Program-made: the position numbers and the translations under genes | NCBI RefSeq assembly: GCF_014192335.1 | Contig: NZ_JACHXU010000007.1 | Coordinates: 226,422-290,421, forward strand | Source: Aporhodopirellula rubra | Lineage (GTDB): Bacteria > Planctomycetota > Planctomycetia > Pirellulales > Pirellulaceae | DNA: 64,000 bases | Reading direction: 5' to 3' | The notes under the pieces: generated by a model | The model's database searches: none | What the model saw: the letters and a program-made list of their open reading frames with translations, nothing else | What the model was told of the DNA's origin: nothing | Shown: one piece after another, positions 9,132 through 17,979 of the stretch | Layout: every line of letters starts with the position of its first letter | Numbering within the stretch: the stretch's first letter is position 1

Positions 9132-10207
9132 CTCTTCGCCCCTTTTCCGAACAACCGCCGAACGTGCGTTCGAAAAACCTGCGACTGCAGCAGACAAACG
9201 GCAACGATGACAATCGCCTTAGGAACGGGGGCGACGTCGGAAGGCACCCCATAGGTATAGAGAGTCGTCATCAACGTCTGCAACAGAACCGCACCGATTA
9301 GGGATCCCGTCAGTGAGAAACGCCCACCGGTCAGCGCGGTACCGCCAACGACCACGGCAAAGATCGCATCGAGTTCCGTAAACACACCCGCGTTCATCGT
9401 GTCGGCGGCGTTGATATTGGAACTGTCGATCAACCCGGCGATCACGGCACAGAATGCCGCGAAGATGTAAACCGCGATCTTAATCCATTTATCGGCAATC
9501 CCGCTGGCACGACTCGCGGTCTCGTTCGCGCCCACGGATTCGATGAACAACCCCAACGACGTCATCCGAACGAAAAGCCCCGTCACCACGAACAATGACA
9601 AGAAGATCGTCACCGTGAAGGGCAGTCCGAACAGGTGTCCTTTGCCGATGAAATCGAAAAAGTAATTGTACGAATCGTCGCCGATCGTAATGATCTTTTC
9701 ACCAGTGATGAACTTGGCGATCCCACGACCCGAGACCATCAAAATCAAAGTTGCGATGATCGGTTGAATTTTTAAATAGGCGACCAAGACGCCGTTCATC
9801 GCTCCTGCTAGAACGGCAACCAACAACGCACACGGCAGGACTGCCCACATCCCCAACTGCGTTTCGGTAAGTATCAACGCTGCGACGGCCCCCGAGATTG
9901 CCATCACGGAACCGACCGACAAATCAACGCCGCCGGTCGCGATCACGAGAGTCATGCCCATCGCAAGAATGATGCCGATCGAACCACGGTTGAGCACATC
10001 GATCAAGCTCCCGTAGAACGCCCCGTCGCGAACTTCGACGGCGAAAAACGACGGGATGAAGATTGCGTTGAAGACCAACACGACGGCCAAACTCACCAAC
10101 GGCCAAACCAACCGAGAACCCATCAAACGGATCACCGAAATGCGATTCGATGCCTCGGACGGTTGAATTGCCTCGGCGGTCGTCGATGGAACGCTGTGGT
10201 CAGTCAT
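9128..10207 (-). CDS. Sugar ABC transporter permease, YtfT-like
   Basis: The 359-residue RbsC-family permease has a cytoplasmic N-terminal tail, a first helix (WPLVSLAVVLVFNAIFIPSFF), and the YtfT-like sequence EVRDGAFYGSLIDVLNRGSIG followed by GMTLVIATGGVDLSVGSVMAISGA. Later comes ELDAIFAVVVGGTALTGGRFS. The start at 10207 overlaps the end of the ATPase gene by eight bases. Together with the ATPase, the binding protein and the second permease it forms an importer with the gene order of the E. coli ytfQRT-yjfF system. A galactose-type sugar is therefore a reasonable substrate, in line with the agar genes upstream. Confidence 0.93.
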   Translation of the reverse strand: MTDHSVPSTTAEAIQPSEASNRISVIRLMGSRLVWPLVSLAVVLVFNAIFIPSFFAVEVRDGAFYGSLIDVLNRGSIGIILAMGMTLVIATGGVDLSVGSVMAISGAVAALILTETQLGMWAVLPCALLVAVLAGAMNGVLVAYLKIQPIIATLILMVSGRGIAKFITGEKIITIGDDSYNYFFDFIGKGHLFGLPFTVTIFLSLFVVTGLFVRMTSLGLFIESVGANETASRASGIADKWIKIAVYIFAAFCAVIAGLIDSSNINAADTMNAGVFTELDAIFAVVVGGTALTGGRFSLTGSLIGAVLLQTLMTTLYTYGVPSDVAPVPKAIVIVAVCLLQSQVFRTHVRRLFGKGAKR

Positions 10208-11738
10208 GGCTGCTCGCGATCATCTCCATAATCCGATGCTCCTGCAGGTCGTCGCCGCTGACTTCGCCCACGACTTTTTGATCACGCAAAACGACGACTA
10301 GTTGACACGCTCGGACGACTTCGTCGAGTTCCGACGACACAAACACGACGGACATTCCGTCACGGCGAAGCGACGCAACGAGCGACTCGATCTCCGCCTT
10401 GGCCCCCACGTCGATTCCTCGTGTCGGCTCATCAAGGATGATCAATTTCGGATTCATTACTAGCCAACGTGCCAGAAGAACCTTTTGTTGATTCCCACCT
10501 GACAACGTCCCGACGGCGGTCTCGGTCGACGGCGTTTTGATTTGCAACGCATCGATATAGTGCCTCGCCAACGCGAGTTGCTTTTTCATCGGCAACGTTC
10601 GCAACAACGACCGACTCGCTTGCATCGCAAGGACAATGTTTTCTCGGACGGACAACTCCGCAATTACACCATTGACTTTTCGATCTTCGGGACAAAACGC
10701 AATCCCGGAATCGATGGCTCGGCGTGGCGTCCACCCTGATCGCTCGACGCCGTCGACGGTCAACGTTCCGTCGGTCGGTGAATCCAAACCAAACAGCAAG
10801 CGTGCAATCTCGGTACGTCCACTCCCCAACAAGCCAGCGAGGCCGACAACCTCACCTTTGCGAACGGTCAGATCAAAAGGCTGGATCGCGCCTCGCCGCG
10901 TGTACTGTTTGGTTTGCAAAACAGGTTGCTCATCCGATTCGTTTGAGATCGCCGCCGCATCCTGATGGTGTGCCGCCGCCGTGGCCGCTTCCATCGATTC
11001 CACATCGCTCGCCTCCTTGCCCAGCATCTTTGCGATCAGTTCGATCCGCGGCAATTCCGAGGTAACGTATTCACCGACATGCTGCCCGCCTCGCAACACC
11101 GTGATCCGGTCGCAGATTTGGTACACCTGATCCAGGAAGTGGGAAACGAACACAATGCCGAGGCCCTGGTTCCGCAACCGATCCATCACCGCAAACAGCT
11201 CTTCGACTTCTTTTTCATCGAGACTCGAAGTCGGCTCGTCGAGAATCAGCAGTTTTGCGTCCAGATCGATGGCTCGCGCGATCGCAATCATTTGCTGCGT
11301 CGCAACGGAGTACGAACACAACTCACGATTCACATCGAGCGATAAACCGAGTCGCTCGATCGCGGTACGTGCAGAACGACGAACGGCACGCCAGTCCACC
11401 AATCCGAAACGTCGTGGTTGCCGTCCCAGCGCAATGTTTTCAGCCACGGTCAAATTGGGGATCAGGTTCACTTCCTGGAAAACCGTACTGATCCCGAGAG
11501 CTTCCGCCTGAACCGGTGCGCGAGGGTGAATCGACTTCCCATCCAACCGGACTTCACCCCCATCGCGTTCATGAACCCCCGTGAGAACCTTGATCAGGGT
11601 CGATTTCCCCGCTCCGTTTTCTCCCATCAGGGCATGAACTTCACCGCGCCGCACACGGAAGTCAGCGCCGGCGAGCGCCTGCACCCCCGGAAATCCTTTT
11701 CGCAGGTCGCGAATCTCCAGTAGCTCCGACTCAGCCAT
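10200..11738 (-). CDS. Sugar ABC transporter ATP-binding protein (double ATPase, YtfR/RbsA-like)
   Basis: The 512-residue protein carries two nucleotide-binding domains. The first has a normal Walker A (GENGAGKSTLIK), the signature-like YSVATQQMIAIARAI and Walker B LLILDEPTSSLDE. The second has the degenerate Walker A GLLGSGRTEIARLL, signature LSGGNQQKVLLARWL and Walker B LIILDEPTRGIDVGAKAE. This layout is diagnostic of the CUT2/RbsA family of monosaccharide importers. Eight bases separate it from the upstream binding-protein gene, and it overlaps the next permease. The ATG at 11738 begins MAESELLEIRDLRKGFPGV, a normal start. Confidence 0.95.
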   Translation of the reverse strand: MAESELLEIRDLRKGFPGVQALAGADFRVRRGEVHALMGENGAGKSTLIKVLTGVHERDGGEVRLDGKSIHPRAPVQAEALGISTVFQEVNLIPNLTVAENIALGRQPRRFGLVDWRAVRRSARTAIERLGLSLDVNRELCSYSVATQQMIAIARAIDLDAKLLILDEPTSSLDEKEVEELFAVMDRLRNQGLGIVFVSHFLDQVYQICDRITVLRGGQHVGEYVTSELPRIELIAKMLGKEASDVESMEAATAAAHHQDAAAISNESDEQPVLQTKQYTRRGAIQPFDLTVRKGEVVGLAGLLGSGRTEIARLLFGLDSPTDGTLTVDGVERSGWTPRRAIDSGIAFCPEDRKVNGVIAELSVRENIVLAMQASRSLLRTLPMKKQLALARHYIDALQIKTPSTETAVGTLSGGNQQKVLLARWLVMNPKLIILDEPTRGIDVGAKAEIESLVASLRRDGMSVVFVSSELDEVVRACQLVVVLRDQKVVGEVSGDDLQEHRIMEMIASSHD

Positions 11739-11746
11739 GTCGTGAC

Positions 11747-12754
11747 CTAGTATTTTCGTGAACCGATCACATCTTTCGCGGTCTCACGTTCATAAACTTC
11801 ATCTTTGATCATCTGCTTTTTCGGCATGTCACCGATGTCGCCGGCGAGGATTTTCCCCATCGCCTCAAAGGCCATCGGGCCCTGCAACGGATTGCATTCC
11901 ACGGTGCAATTCAGTTTGCCTTCCACCATCGCCTCGAAGGCACTACGAACCCCGTCGATTGAAACGAGAATGATATCGTCGCCGGGCTTTTTACCCGCAT
12001 CTTCAATCGCCTGAATGGCACCGATTGCCATGTCATCGTTATGTGCGTAAACGACTTCGATCTCATCGCCGTGTTTTTTCAAGAACGCTTCCATGACCTC
12101 CTTGCCTTTCGATCGACGAAAGTCACCACTTTGCGAGGCAATGATTTCGATTCCTGGTTGATCGCCGATCACATCACGAAAACCGTTAAAACGATTGATC
12201 GTTGGCGAGGCTCCCGGCGTGCCCTGCAATTCAACGACTTTGGCCTTACCGCCTGTTTTCTCGATCAACCACTCCGCCGCGAGACGGCCTTCATTGTAAG
12301 TGTCCGCGCCGATGTAAGTGACATACAGTGAATCATCTTTGACGTCGACTTGGCGATCGAGAATCAAAACAGGGATGTTACGTTTCTTCGCTTTTTCAAG
12401 AACGTTATCCCAACCCGTTTCCACCAACGGCGCGAGTATGATTCCATCGACGCCCTGAGCCACGAACGAGCTGAGGGCTTTGATTTGGTTCTCCTGTTTG
12501 GCCTGCCCATCTGCGAACCGGAGTTCATAACCGGCCGCCTCGGCTGCCTCGCGAACGGATTCAGTGTGAGCCTTACGCCAATCACCTTCGGAGCCCGTTT
12601 GCACAAAACCGATTACGGGTTTGCCAGCCCCATCGGCACCGGAACCTTCCCCTGTCCCAGCCGTGTCGGTTTTAGAACTACAACCAAACAAAAACATTAG
12701 CGACAGGGTAGCAACGGCGGCGAATCGGCAGGATCGTCGAGTGGTCAAACTCAT
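11747..12754 (-). CDS. Periplasmic sugar-binding lipoprotein of ABC importer (YtfQ/RbsB-like)
   Basis: The ATG at 12754 gives a 335-residue lipoprotein with the signal core AAVATLSLMFLFGCSS (lipobox cysteine near residue 24). The mature part is a class I periplasmic-binding fold: VIGFVQTGSEGDWRKAHTESV, QGVDGIILAPLVETGWD, VLILDRQV, TYIGADTYNEGRLAAEWL and YAHNDDMAIGAIQAIEDAGKKPG. These elements closely follow E. coli YtfQ, which binds galactofuranose. The frame is open to 12898, but the additional residues lack a signal and run into the GH117 gene. Its place between GH117 and the importer ATPase suggests it captures galactose or anhydrogalactose released by that hydrolase. Confidence 0.92.
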   Translation of the reverse strand: MSLTTRRSCRFAAVATLSLMFLFGCSSKTDTAGTGEGSGADGAGKPVIGFVQTGSEGDWRKAHTESVREAAEAAGYELRFADGQAKQENQIKALSSFVAQGVDGIILAPLVETGWDNVLEKAKKRNIPVLILDRQVDVKDDSLYVTYIGADTYNEGRLAAEWLIEKTGGKAKVVELQGTPGASPTINRFNGFRDVIGDQPGIEIIASQSGDFRRSKGKEVMEAFLKKHGDEIEVVYAHNDDMAIGAIQAIEDAGKKPGDDIILVSIDGVRSAFEAMVEGKLNCTVECNPLQGPMAFEAMGKILAGDIGDMPKKQMIKDEVYERETAKDVIGSRKY

Positions 12755-12800
12755 TGAGATTCTCTCGGTGCGAGGAGGGGGATCGGTGGGGAACGGTCGA

Positions 12801-14099
12801 CTATCGCGAAGGATTGCGGGCGGCCGCTTCGATACGTTTGCGTTGCTGTTCGCTGAGCCCGAATTTGAAATTGATTTCGGGATCATTAAAGATATCACTT
12901 TCTTTCATCTCGATGTCGTTTACGTCGAGACTAAGATCGCAGTCGAAGCGTGCCAGCATACTGTGGCTCTTCCCTTCATCACGTTTGAGATTGCGAAAGT
13001 GACAAAGCCCCCACGTGATACCGCGGCCGTCTTTGGTATCCGTAAACGCATCGGGCACATAGGCTCCTGGCGCGATCGGCATCAAACCGGTGATTGCGGC
13101 AACTTCGAAATTGACGCCATCGGGAGAATATTGAATCGTGTTGTGCTCGAGTCCATGTCGGCTGACCAGTGCCGCGAGCCCACTGCGAAACGGAAACAGT
13201 GACGTTTCGTGGCCTGAGTTAATAACAGGATTGAGCGGGTGTTTCTCAAACGGACCGAATGGATGTTCGGCGATCGCGAGCCCCTGTGCACGAACCGGTA
13301 AAGGCGTGCCACCCATCTCGCCTTTGTAATACAGATAGATCTTCCCATCGCGGACTAGCGGGTAAGGATCATGGATCACATACTGGTCCCACGATCCCGG
13401 AGGTCCATTCTCAACGACAATTTTGTTTGATGGTGTCCATGGGCCGTCGGGCGAATCCGCGACCGAAGCGGACACCGGGCAGTCATCACCGTTGGTACCA
13501 CTGGATTCGCGACTCCCTGGCATAAACAGGTAGGCTTGGTAATAGAGGTAGTATTTACCTTTCCAGATCAAGATGTCGGGCGTTGAAACCGAACGCCAAC
13601 CTGCCCGCGGCTTCTCCATCCGCTCGATCGCGACACCCTGTTCCTCCCACTTGAACCCGTCTTCACTGGTGGCATACCAAATCTCAGACAAATCCCAATC
13701 TCGAGATGGGATCGTTTCGTTGGCGCCACCGTCATAATTTGGAGGCGTAGGGGTATGACGCTTCGTGTACCAGACGTAGTACTTGTCGTTTGCACGGATA
13801 ATTTTCGTCGCGTCGCGTCGAGAAACGGTCCCGTCATGGCCGTGATAGTCGAAACCTTCTAGCGGCGTGTACTTGAAACGCGAGAAGAGTTCGTTGCTCG
13901 CGCAATCCACCCCCGTGTACGTGCCATCGTAGACACGCTGCATCGCCGCACTGAGCGGCATGTTTGGCTTCTCCGCCGGTACATTGCCATAGGGAAAGAC
14001 GCCTAATTCATGCGTCTGTTCCACCGGTTCGTCTGCGATGCCACCCGCAACCATCACCGAACAAAACAGCAGAAGCAAGAAAGCAATTCGGACAATCAT
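12801..14099 (-). CDS. GH117 alpha-1,3-L-neoagarooligosaccharide hydrolase
   Basis: This secreted five-bladed beta-propeller has about 432 residues and a signal peptide from the ATG at 14099 (MIVRIAFLLLLFCSVMVAGG). GH117 landmarks are present: FSRFKYTPLEG, the catalytic base aspartate in VSRRDATKI, RANDKYYVWYTKR, the metal/substrate aspartate in VIHDPYPLV, and the acid histidine with adjacent glutamate in NSGHETSLFPF. GH117 enzymes cleave 3,6-anhydro-L-galactose from the non-reducing end of neoagaro-oligosaccharides. Directly upstream of a sugar importer and downstream of an anhydrogalactose pathway, the assignment is consistent. The frame extends 12 more codons to 14135, which would spoil the signal peptide. 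GH43 is the broader clan-like alternative. Confidence 0.9.
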   Translation of the reverse strand: MIVRIAFLLLLFCSVMVAGGIADEPVEQTHELGVFPYGNVPAEKPNMPLSAAMQRVYDGTYTGVDCASNELFSRFKYTPLEGFDYHGHDGTVSRRDATKIIRANDKYYVWYTKRHTPTPPNYDGGANETIPSRDWDLSEIWYATSEDGFKWEEQGVAIERMEKPRAGWRSVSTPDILIWKGKYYLYYQAYLFMPGSRESSGTNGDDCPVSASVADSPDGPWTPSNKIVVENGPPGSWDQYVIHDPYPLVRDGKIYLYYKGEMGGTPLPVRAQGLAIAEHPFGPFEKHPLNPVINSGHETSLFPFRSGLAALVSRHGLEHNTIQYSPDGVNFEVAAITGLMPIAPGAYVPDAFTDTKDGRGITWGLCHFRNLKRDEGKSHSMLARFDCDLSLDVNDIEMKESDIFNDPEINFKFGLSEQQRKRIEAAARNPSR

Positions 14100-14465
14100 C
14101 GGATGCTCGTCAACAATGGAAATGGAAGTCAACAAAGTCGCGTTTTAGACGCGCCACCGTACGTCGGCTAATAACGTCGCATTTTCGAGAAGAGTCACAC
14201 GGGATTCAGCCCTCAACGCAAGCCACGAAATAAATCACAGGAAAGCCCGATTTGGCGACGAACGTTCACCCCGCGTATAGCTCGACAATCCTTGCCCGGC
14301 CACGCGTGTTCGGTAACACCAAGCCGATCGGTTACGTCATGCAAACTCGGTCGACCTTGTTCGCAATTCGAGTCACGCCGCTCTCGCTCCAACGCCCTCA
14401 ATCAGACCGTTCGACAAACGCGGCGGCCTCCGCGAACGGGGGCCACCGGTCACGAACAGACACGA
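14100..14465. other. Gap between GH117 and the cycloisomerase gene
   Basis: These 366 bases contain no supportable gene; overlapping short frames look like chance. It may hold a promoter for the GH117-importer half of the minus-strand run, since spacing elsewhere in the run is short. I found no clear copy of the TTGTTAACAA operator here and no terminator-like hairpin with a T tract. Confidence 0.45.
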
Positions 14466-15590
14466 TCAATAGGTTGGCGCCAAAACACATTCGTCGGAGA
14501 ACGCGACTCGGTGACAGGAGATCTTTTCCCAGTCGATTTCAACTCCGTGGCCCGGTCGATCCGACGCGTACGCGTATCCGTCTTTGATCTCGAGTTGATG
14601 AATCAAGAAATCGTCAATTCGAAATGCATGAATCTCCAACAACGACGCGTTGGGAATCGCGGCCAGACAACTCACGTGCATCTCTTGGATTCCGTGCGTC
14701 GTCAGATTGCGGTTGTACGCTTCGGCAATGTGGGCGACTTTCATCAATGCGGTGATACCACCAAGGTTCGAGATATCTGCGTCGGGGAACGAAACTCCTC
14801 CACGCGAGATCATTTCTTTGAACTCATAAATGGAGTGCAAGTTCTCTCCCGTCGCGACCGGAATCGGTCCTTCCATCTCGATGCGGCGGTTGCCTTCGAT
14901 GTCATCCGGGATCGTGGGTTCCTCGATCCAGTGAAGATCATATTTCTCGAACGCACGAACCGCGCGGAGTGCTTTCTCAACGCTCCACTTCATGTTCACG
15001 TCCACCATCAATTTCTTATCGGGGCCGAGAAACTCGCGAATTGCGGCGATGCGTTCGCATTCTTCCGCGATTGAATCACGGCCGATCTTGATTTTGATCG
15101 CTCGGATCCCCGCATCCAGGAAGCCTTGGGTTTGGTCCAAGAGCTGTGGGATCGTCATGTCAAAATCAATGCCGCCGCCATAAGCTTCCGCTTTGTTGTC
15201 ATGCCCACCGAGAAAACGCCACAACGGCTCGTCAGCGAGGCGTGCTTTCAAATCCCACAACGCCGTATCCACGGCCGACAACCCAAAGACAGCGATCCCG
15301 CTACGCCCGACGTAGTGCAACGCCCACCACATCTTGTTCCACAGATGTTCGATCCGCCGTGGATCTTCGCCGATCAACAACGGTACAAGGTTGTCTTTGA
15401 CCAACGTGGCGATCGAGGTTCCGCCCACTTTGCCGACGCTATACGTGTAGCCCATCCCGGTCGCACCGTCGTCGGTAGTGATCTTGACGACGATCAATGA
15501 GAACTCACGTTGCACGCCGTGAATCGCATCGACAACGGGTTTGGCGAGCGGAACGTGGTAGAGCTCGGTTTCGACTTTTTCTATTTTCAT
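14466..15590 (-). CDS. 3,6-anhydro-L-galactonate cycloisomerase (enolase superfamily)
   Basis: The 374-residue protein belongs to the mandelate racemase/muconate cycloisomerase branch of the enolase superfamily. The KIKIG motif (catalytic lysines), metal ligands in MVDVNMKWS, WIEEPTIPDD and VATGENLHS, and the late LTTHGIQEMH histidine are all present. The N-terminal DGATGMGYTYSVGKVGG and ALHYVGRSGIAVFGLSAVDTALWD closely resemble anhydrogalactonate cycloisomerase as I recall it from Vibrio. That enzyme opens the anhydro ring to give 2-keto-3-deoxy-L-galactonate. The ATG at 15590 precedes KIEKVETELYHVPLA. The gene lies between GH117 and an aldehyde dehydrogenase, exactly the context expected. 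Confidence 0.87.
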   Translation of the reverse strand: MKIEKVETELYHVPLAKPVVDAIHGVQREFSLIVVKITTDDGATGMGYTYSVGKVGGTSIATLVKDNLVPLLIGEDPRRIEHLWNKMWWALHYVGRSGIAVFGLSAVDTALWDLKARLADEPLWRFLGGHDNKAEAYGGGIDFDMTIPQLLDQTQGFLDAGIRAIKIKIGRDSIAEECERIAAIREFLGPDKKLMVDVNMKWSVEKALRAVRAFEKYDLHWIEEPTIPDDIEGNRRIEMEGPIPVATGENLHSIYEFKEMISRGGVSFPDADISNLGGITALMKVAHIAEAYNRNLTTHGIQEMHVSCLAAIPNASLLEIHAFRIDDFLIHQLEIKDGYAYASDRPGHGVEIDWEKISCHRVAFSDECVLAPTY

Positions 15591-15646
15591 CGTAATGGGT
15601 GGTTGGTTAGAAGCAGGTGCGCGAAGTGTAAACAATTTCCGTTCGA

Positions 15647-17125
15647 CTACTCAGAGAAATTCACATACATGGTCTTCTTCTCTAGATAATTGTCCATGCC
15701 ATATTTCCCATCCTCACCACCGGTGCCGCTGAGTTTGTGTCCGTTGTGGAACCCTTGCCTCTGTTCCCCCATCGGACGATTAACGTAAATCTCGCCGAAC
15801 TCTAGCTCGAGGACGGCTCGTTGAATCAAACGCATGTCGCGTGTGAACAAAAACGCCGCCAAGCCGAAATCACTGTCGTTGGCCAATTCGAGAGCCTCAT
15901 CGTAGCTGCTGACCCGCATGATCGGACTGACAACGCCGAACACTTCGTCTCTCATCACGGCCATGTCGTTGGTACATTCGGTCAGGACTGTTGGTTCATA
16001 CCAGTGCCCTTTTTCAAACTGTTGCCCTTCAGGACGTTTTCCGCCGACAGCCACCTTTGCACCAGCTTCGACTGCCGCGTTGACGACCTTTTCGAGCTGC
16101 GTTGTTTCGTGGGCGTTGACTTTCGGTCCGATGTCAGTGCTTTCGTCCATCGGATCACCGATCGTCAACTTGGAGACCGCCTCGCAGTACTTCGAAAGAA
16201 ATTCATCATAGACCGCGTCGTGGATGTAGAACCGCTCGGGACACGTGCAGACTTGGCCGCTGTTGAGGTGACGCGAAACCACGGCCGCCTCGACCGCTTT
16301 GTCGACATCGCCGTCGGACAACAAAATAAACGGTGCTTTGCCGCCCAATTCCAAACGCACGGCCGTCAATCGTTCGGCGGCTTTGCGGAAGATCTCCTGC
16401 CCCGTTGGCGTCGAACCGGTCATCGTTACCAAGCGAGTGATCTTGTTGGTGACCAACTCTTCCCCCATCGTCGAACCGCCGCCCGTGACGAGGTTCAAGA
16501 CTCCCGGTGGGATCCCCGCCTTCAACGCCAATTCACCGAGGGCGAGAACCGCTACCGGCGTCACCGACGGTGGTTTGACGACCATGACGTTACCGGTCGT
16601 CAATGCCGGACCGATTTTCCGACACGAAAGAGCGAGCGGGAAGTTCCACGCGGCGATCCCGACGGTTACACCGTAGGGAACCTTGTGAATCATGATGTGT
16701 TCGTTCGGCAAATCCGACGGGAGAATATCACCTTCCAAACGTCGCGCCGCCTGAGCGGGGAAGTTGATGAAGTCGGCCGAAACGTCAACCTCACCCAGAG
16801 CCAAGCTGTAGGTTTTGCCCATTTCGCGGACGAGAATCGTCGCGAGTTCTTCGCGGTTCTCTCGAATGAGATCAGCAAACTTCGCCAGAATTTCGCCACG
16901 CTTTACCGCAGGTGTTGCCGCCCACGCTTTCTGTGCCGCCTGCGCGGTCTCCAAAGCCAAAATGGCGTCTTCCGTGTTTCCCTTCGGAACGGTGTAAATG
17001 ACCTCTTCGTTGGTGGGACTCTCAACGTTGATCGTTTCACCCGAGACCGAGTCCTTAAACTCGCCATTGATGAACATGCGATAGTTGTCGATGCCGCCGC
17101 TGGTCGTCTTCATAGACAATGACAT
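15647..17125 (-). CDS. Aldehyde dehydrogenase, probable 3,6-anhydro-L-galactose dehydrogenase (AldA-like)
   Basis: The 492-residue NAD(P)-dependent aldehyde dehydrogenase has the catalytic cysteine in NSGQVCTCPERF, the general-base glutamate in RLELGGKAPF, the cofactor motif TMTGSTPTGQEIFRKA and the oxyanion asparagine in AAWNFPLALSCRK. Its C-terminus (EIYVNRPMGEQRQGFHNGHKLSG) resembles the AldA lactaldehyde/glycolaldehyde group. In this operon the fitting job is oxidation of 3,6-anhydro-L-galactose to 3,6-anhydro-L-galactonate for the cycloisomerase encoded 56 bases downstream. L-lactaldehyde oxidation from a deoxy sugar is the main alternative. The start may be the ATG at 17125 or at 17113. 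Confidence 0.85.
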   Translation of the reverse strand: MSLSMKTTSGGIDNYRMFINGEFKDSVSGETINVESPTNEEVIYTVPKGNTEDAILALETAQAAQKAWAATPAVKRGEILAKFADLIRENREELATILVREMGKTYSLALGEVDVSADFINFPAQAARRLEGDILPSDLPNEHIMIHKVPYGVTVGIAAWNFPLALSCRKIGPALTTGNVMVVKPPSVTPVAVLALGELALKAGIPPGVLNLVTGGGSTMGEELVTNKITRLVTMTGSTPTGQEIFRKAAERLTAVRLELGGKAPFILLSDGDVDKAVEAAVVSRHLNSGQVCTCPERFYIHDAVYDEFLSKYCEAVSKLTIGDPMDESTDIGPKVNAHETTQLEKVVNAAVEAGAKVAVGGKRPEGQQFEKGHWYEPTVLTECTNDMAVMRDEVFGVVSPIMRVSSYDEALELANDSDFGLAAFLFTRDMRLIQRAVLELEFGEIYVNRPMGEQRQGFHNGHKLSGTGGEDGKYGMDNYLEKKTMYVNFSE

Positions 17126-17175
17126 AGTTGGTCTGTTTCGGTAAAAAGTTTGAAGAAAAGGTTATCCAACGACGA

Positions 17176-17946
17176 CTAGCGTCCCATCCATCCACCGTCG
17201 ACGAGCAGGGTCGTGCCGTGAACGTACTCCGCGGCGTCCGACGCAAGGAACACGGCAGGCCCCTTGAAGTCTTCCGGATCGCCCCAACGGCCGGCCGGAA
17301 TTCGCGCCAGGATTTGTTCGCTACGAACGGGGTCGTCTCGCAATGCCTCAGTGTTGTCCGTCGCGATGTATCCCGGAGCGATCGCGTTGACGTTAACGCC
17401 CTTGCCTGCCCATTCGTTGGCAAGCGCCATGGTCAACTGCCCGATGCCGCCCTTGCTAGCCGCGTAACCCGGCACAGTGATCCCGCCTTGGAACGTGAGC
17501 AGCGACGCAGTGAAAATGATTTTGCCACTGCCGCGGGCGACCATGTCTTTTCCAAACTCACGTGAGAGCACGAACTGCGCGTTCAGATTGACCTCCATGA
17601 CTTTGTCCCAATACTCATCGGGATGCTCCGCCGCGGGCGCGCGAAGGATCGTCCCCGCGTTATTGATCAGGATGTCAATTTTCGGGTAATCCGATTTGAC
17701 TTGTTTGATGAACGCGTACACCGCTTCGCGATCCGAAAAATCACATTGGTACCCCTGGAAGGATCGCCCCAATGCGGTGACGTCATTACCGACATCACTG
17801 CCCTCGGTTTCGAGTGATGCGGACACACCGATGATGTCGGCACCTGCCTCAGCAAGGCCAACCGCCATCGCTCTACCGATGCCGCGTTTGCACCCGGTCA
17901 CCAAAGCGGTTTTTCCGGTCAAGTCAAATTGTTGAAGAATGGTCAT
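17176..17946 (-). CDS. KduD-like short-chain dehydrogenase (deoxy-keto-gluconate 5-reductase type)
   Basis: The 256-residue SDR has the cofactor motif TGCKRGIGRAMA near residues 18-29, NNAG at about 95, catalytic serine in ASLLTFQGG, YAASK, and the KduD-like end GRWGDPEDFKGPAVFLASDAAEYVHGTTLLVDGGW. Similarity to E. coli KduD runs the full length (ANEWAGKGVNVNAIAPGYIATDNTEALR). KduD interconverts 2,5-diketo-3-deoxygluconate and 2-keto-3-deoxy-D-gluconate. Here it would reduce the diketo product made by the adjacent zinc dehydrogenase to KDG, linking anhydrogalactose breakdown to KDG kinase. The role is inferred from family and position. Confidence 0.87.
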   Translation of the reverse strand: MTILQQFDLTGKTALVTGCKRGIGRAMAVGLAEAGADIIGVSASLETEGSDVGNDVTALGRSFQGYQCDFSDREAVYAFIKQVKSDYPKIDILINNAGTILRAPAAEHPDEYWDKVMEVNLNAQFVLSREFGKDMVARGSGKIIFTASLLTFQGGITVPGYAASKGGIGQLTMALANEWAGKGVNVNAIAPGYIATDNTEALRDDPVRSEQILARIPAGRWGDPEDFKGPAVFLASDAAEYVHGTTLLVDGGWMGR

Positions 17947-17979
17947 GGGGGTTGGTACGAATTGGGATTTGAAAAACTT

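Noticed and set aside
14292-15074. 260-codon plus-strand open frame
   Set aside because: It is antisense to the cycloisomerase and has no recognisable domain.
15821-17122. 433-codon plus-strand open frame
   Set aside because: It is the exact antisense of the aldehyde dehydrogenase, which has all its catalytic motifs; the long frame is a product of codon bias.
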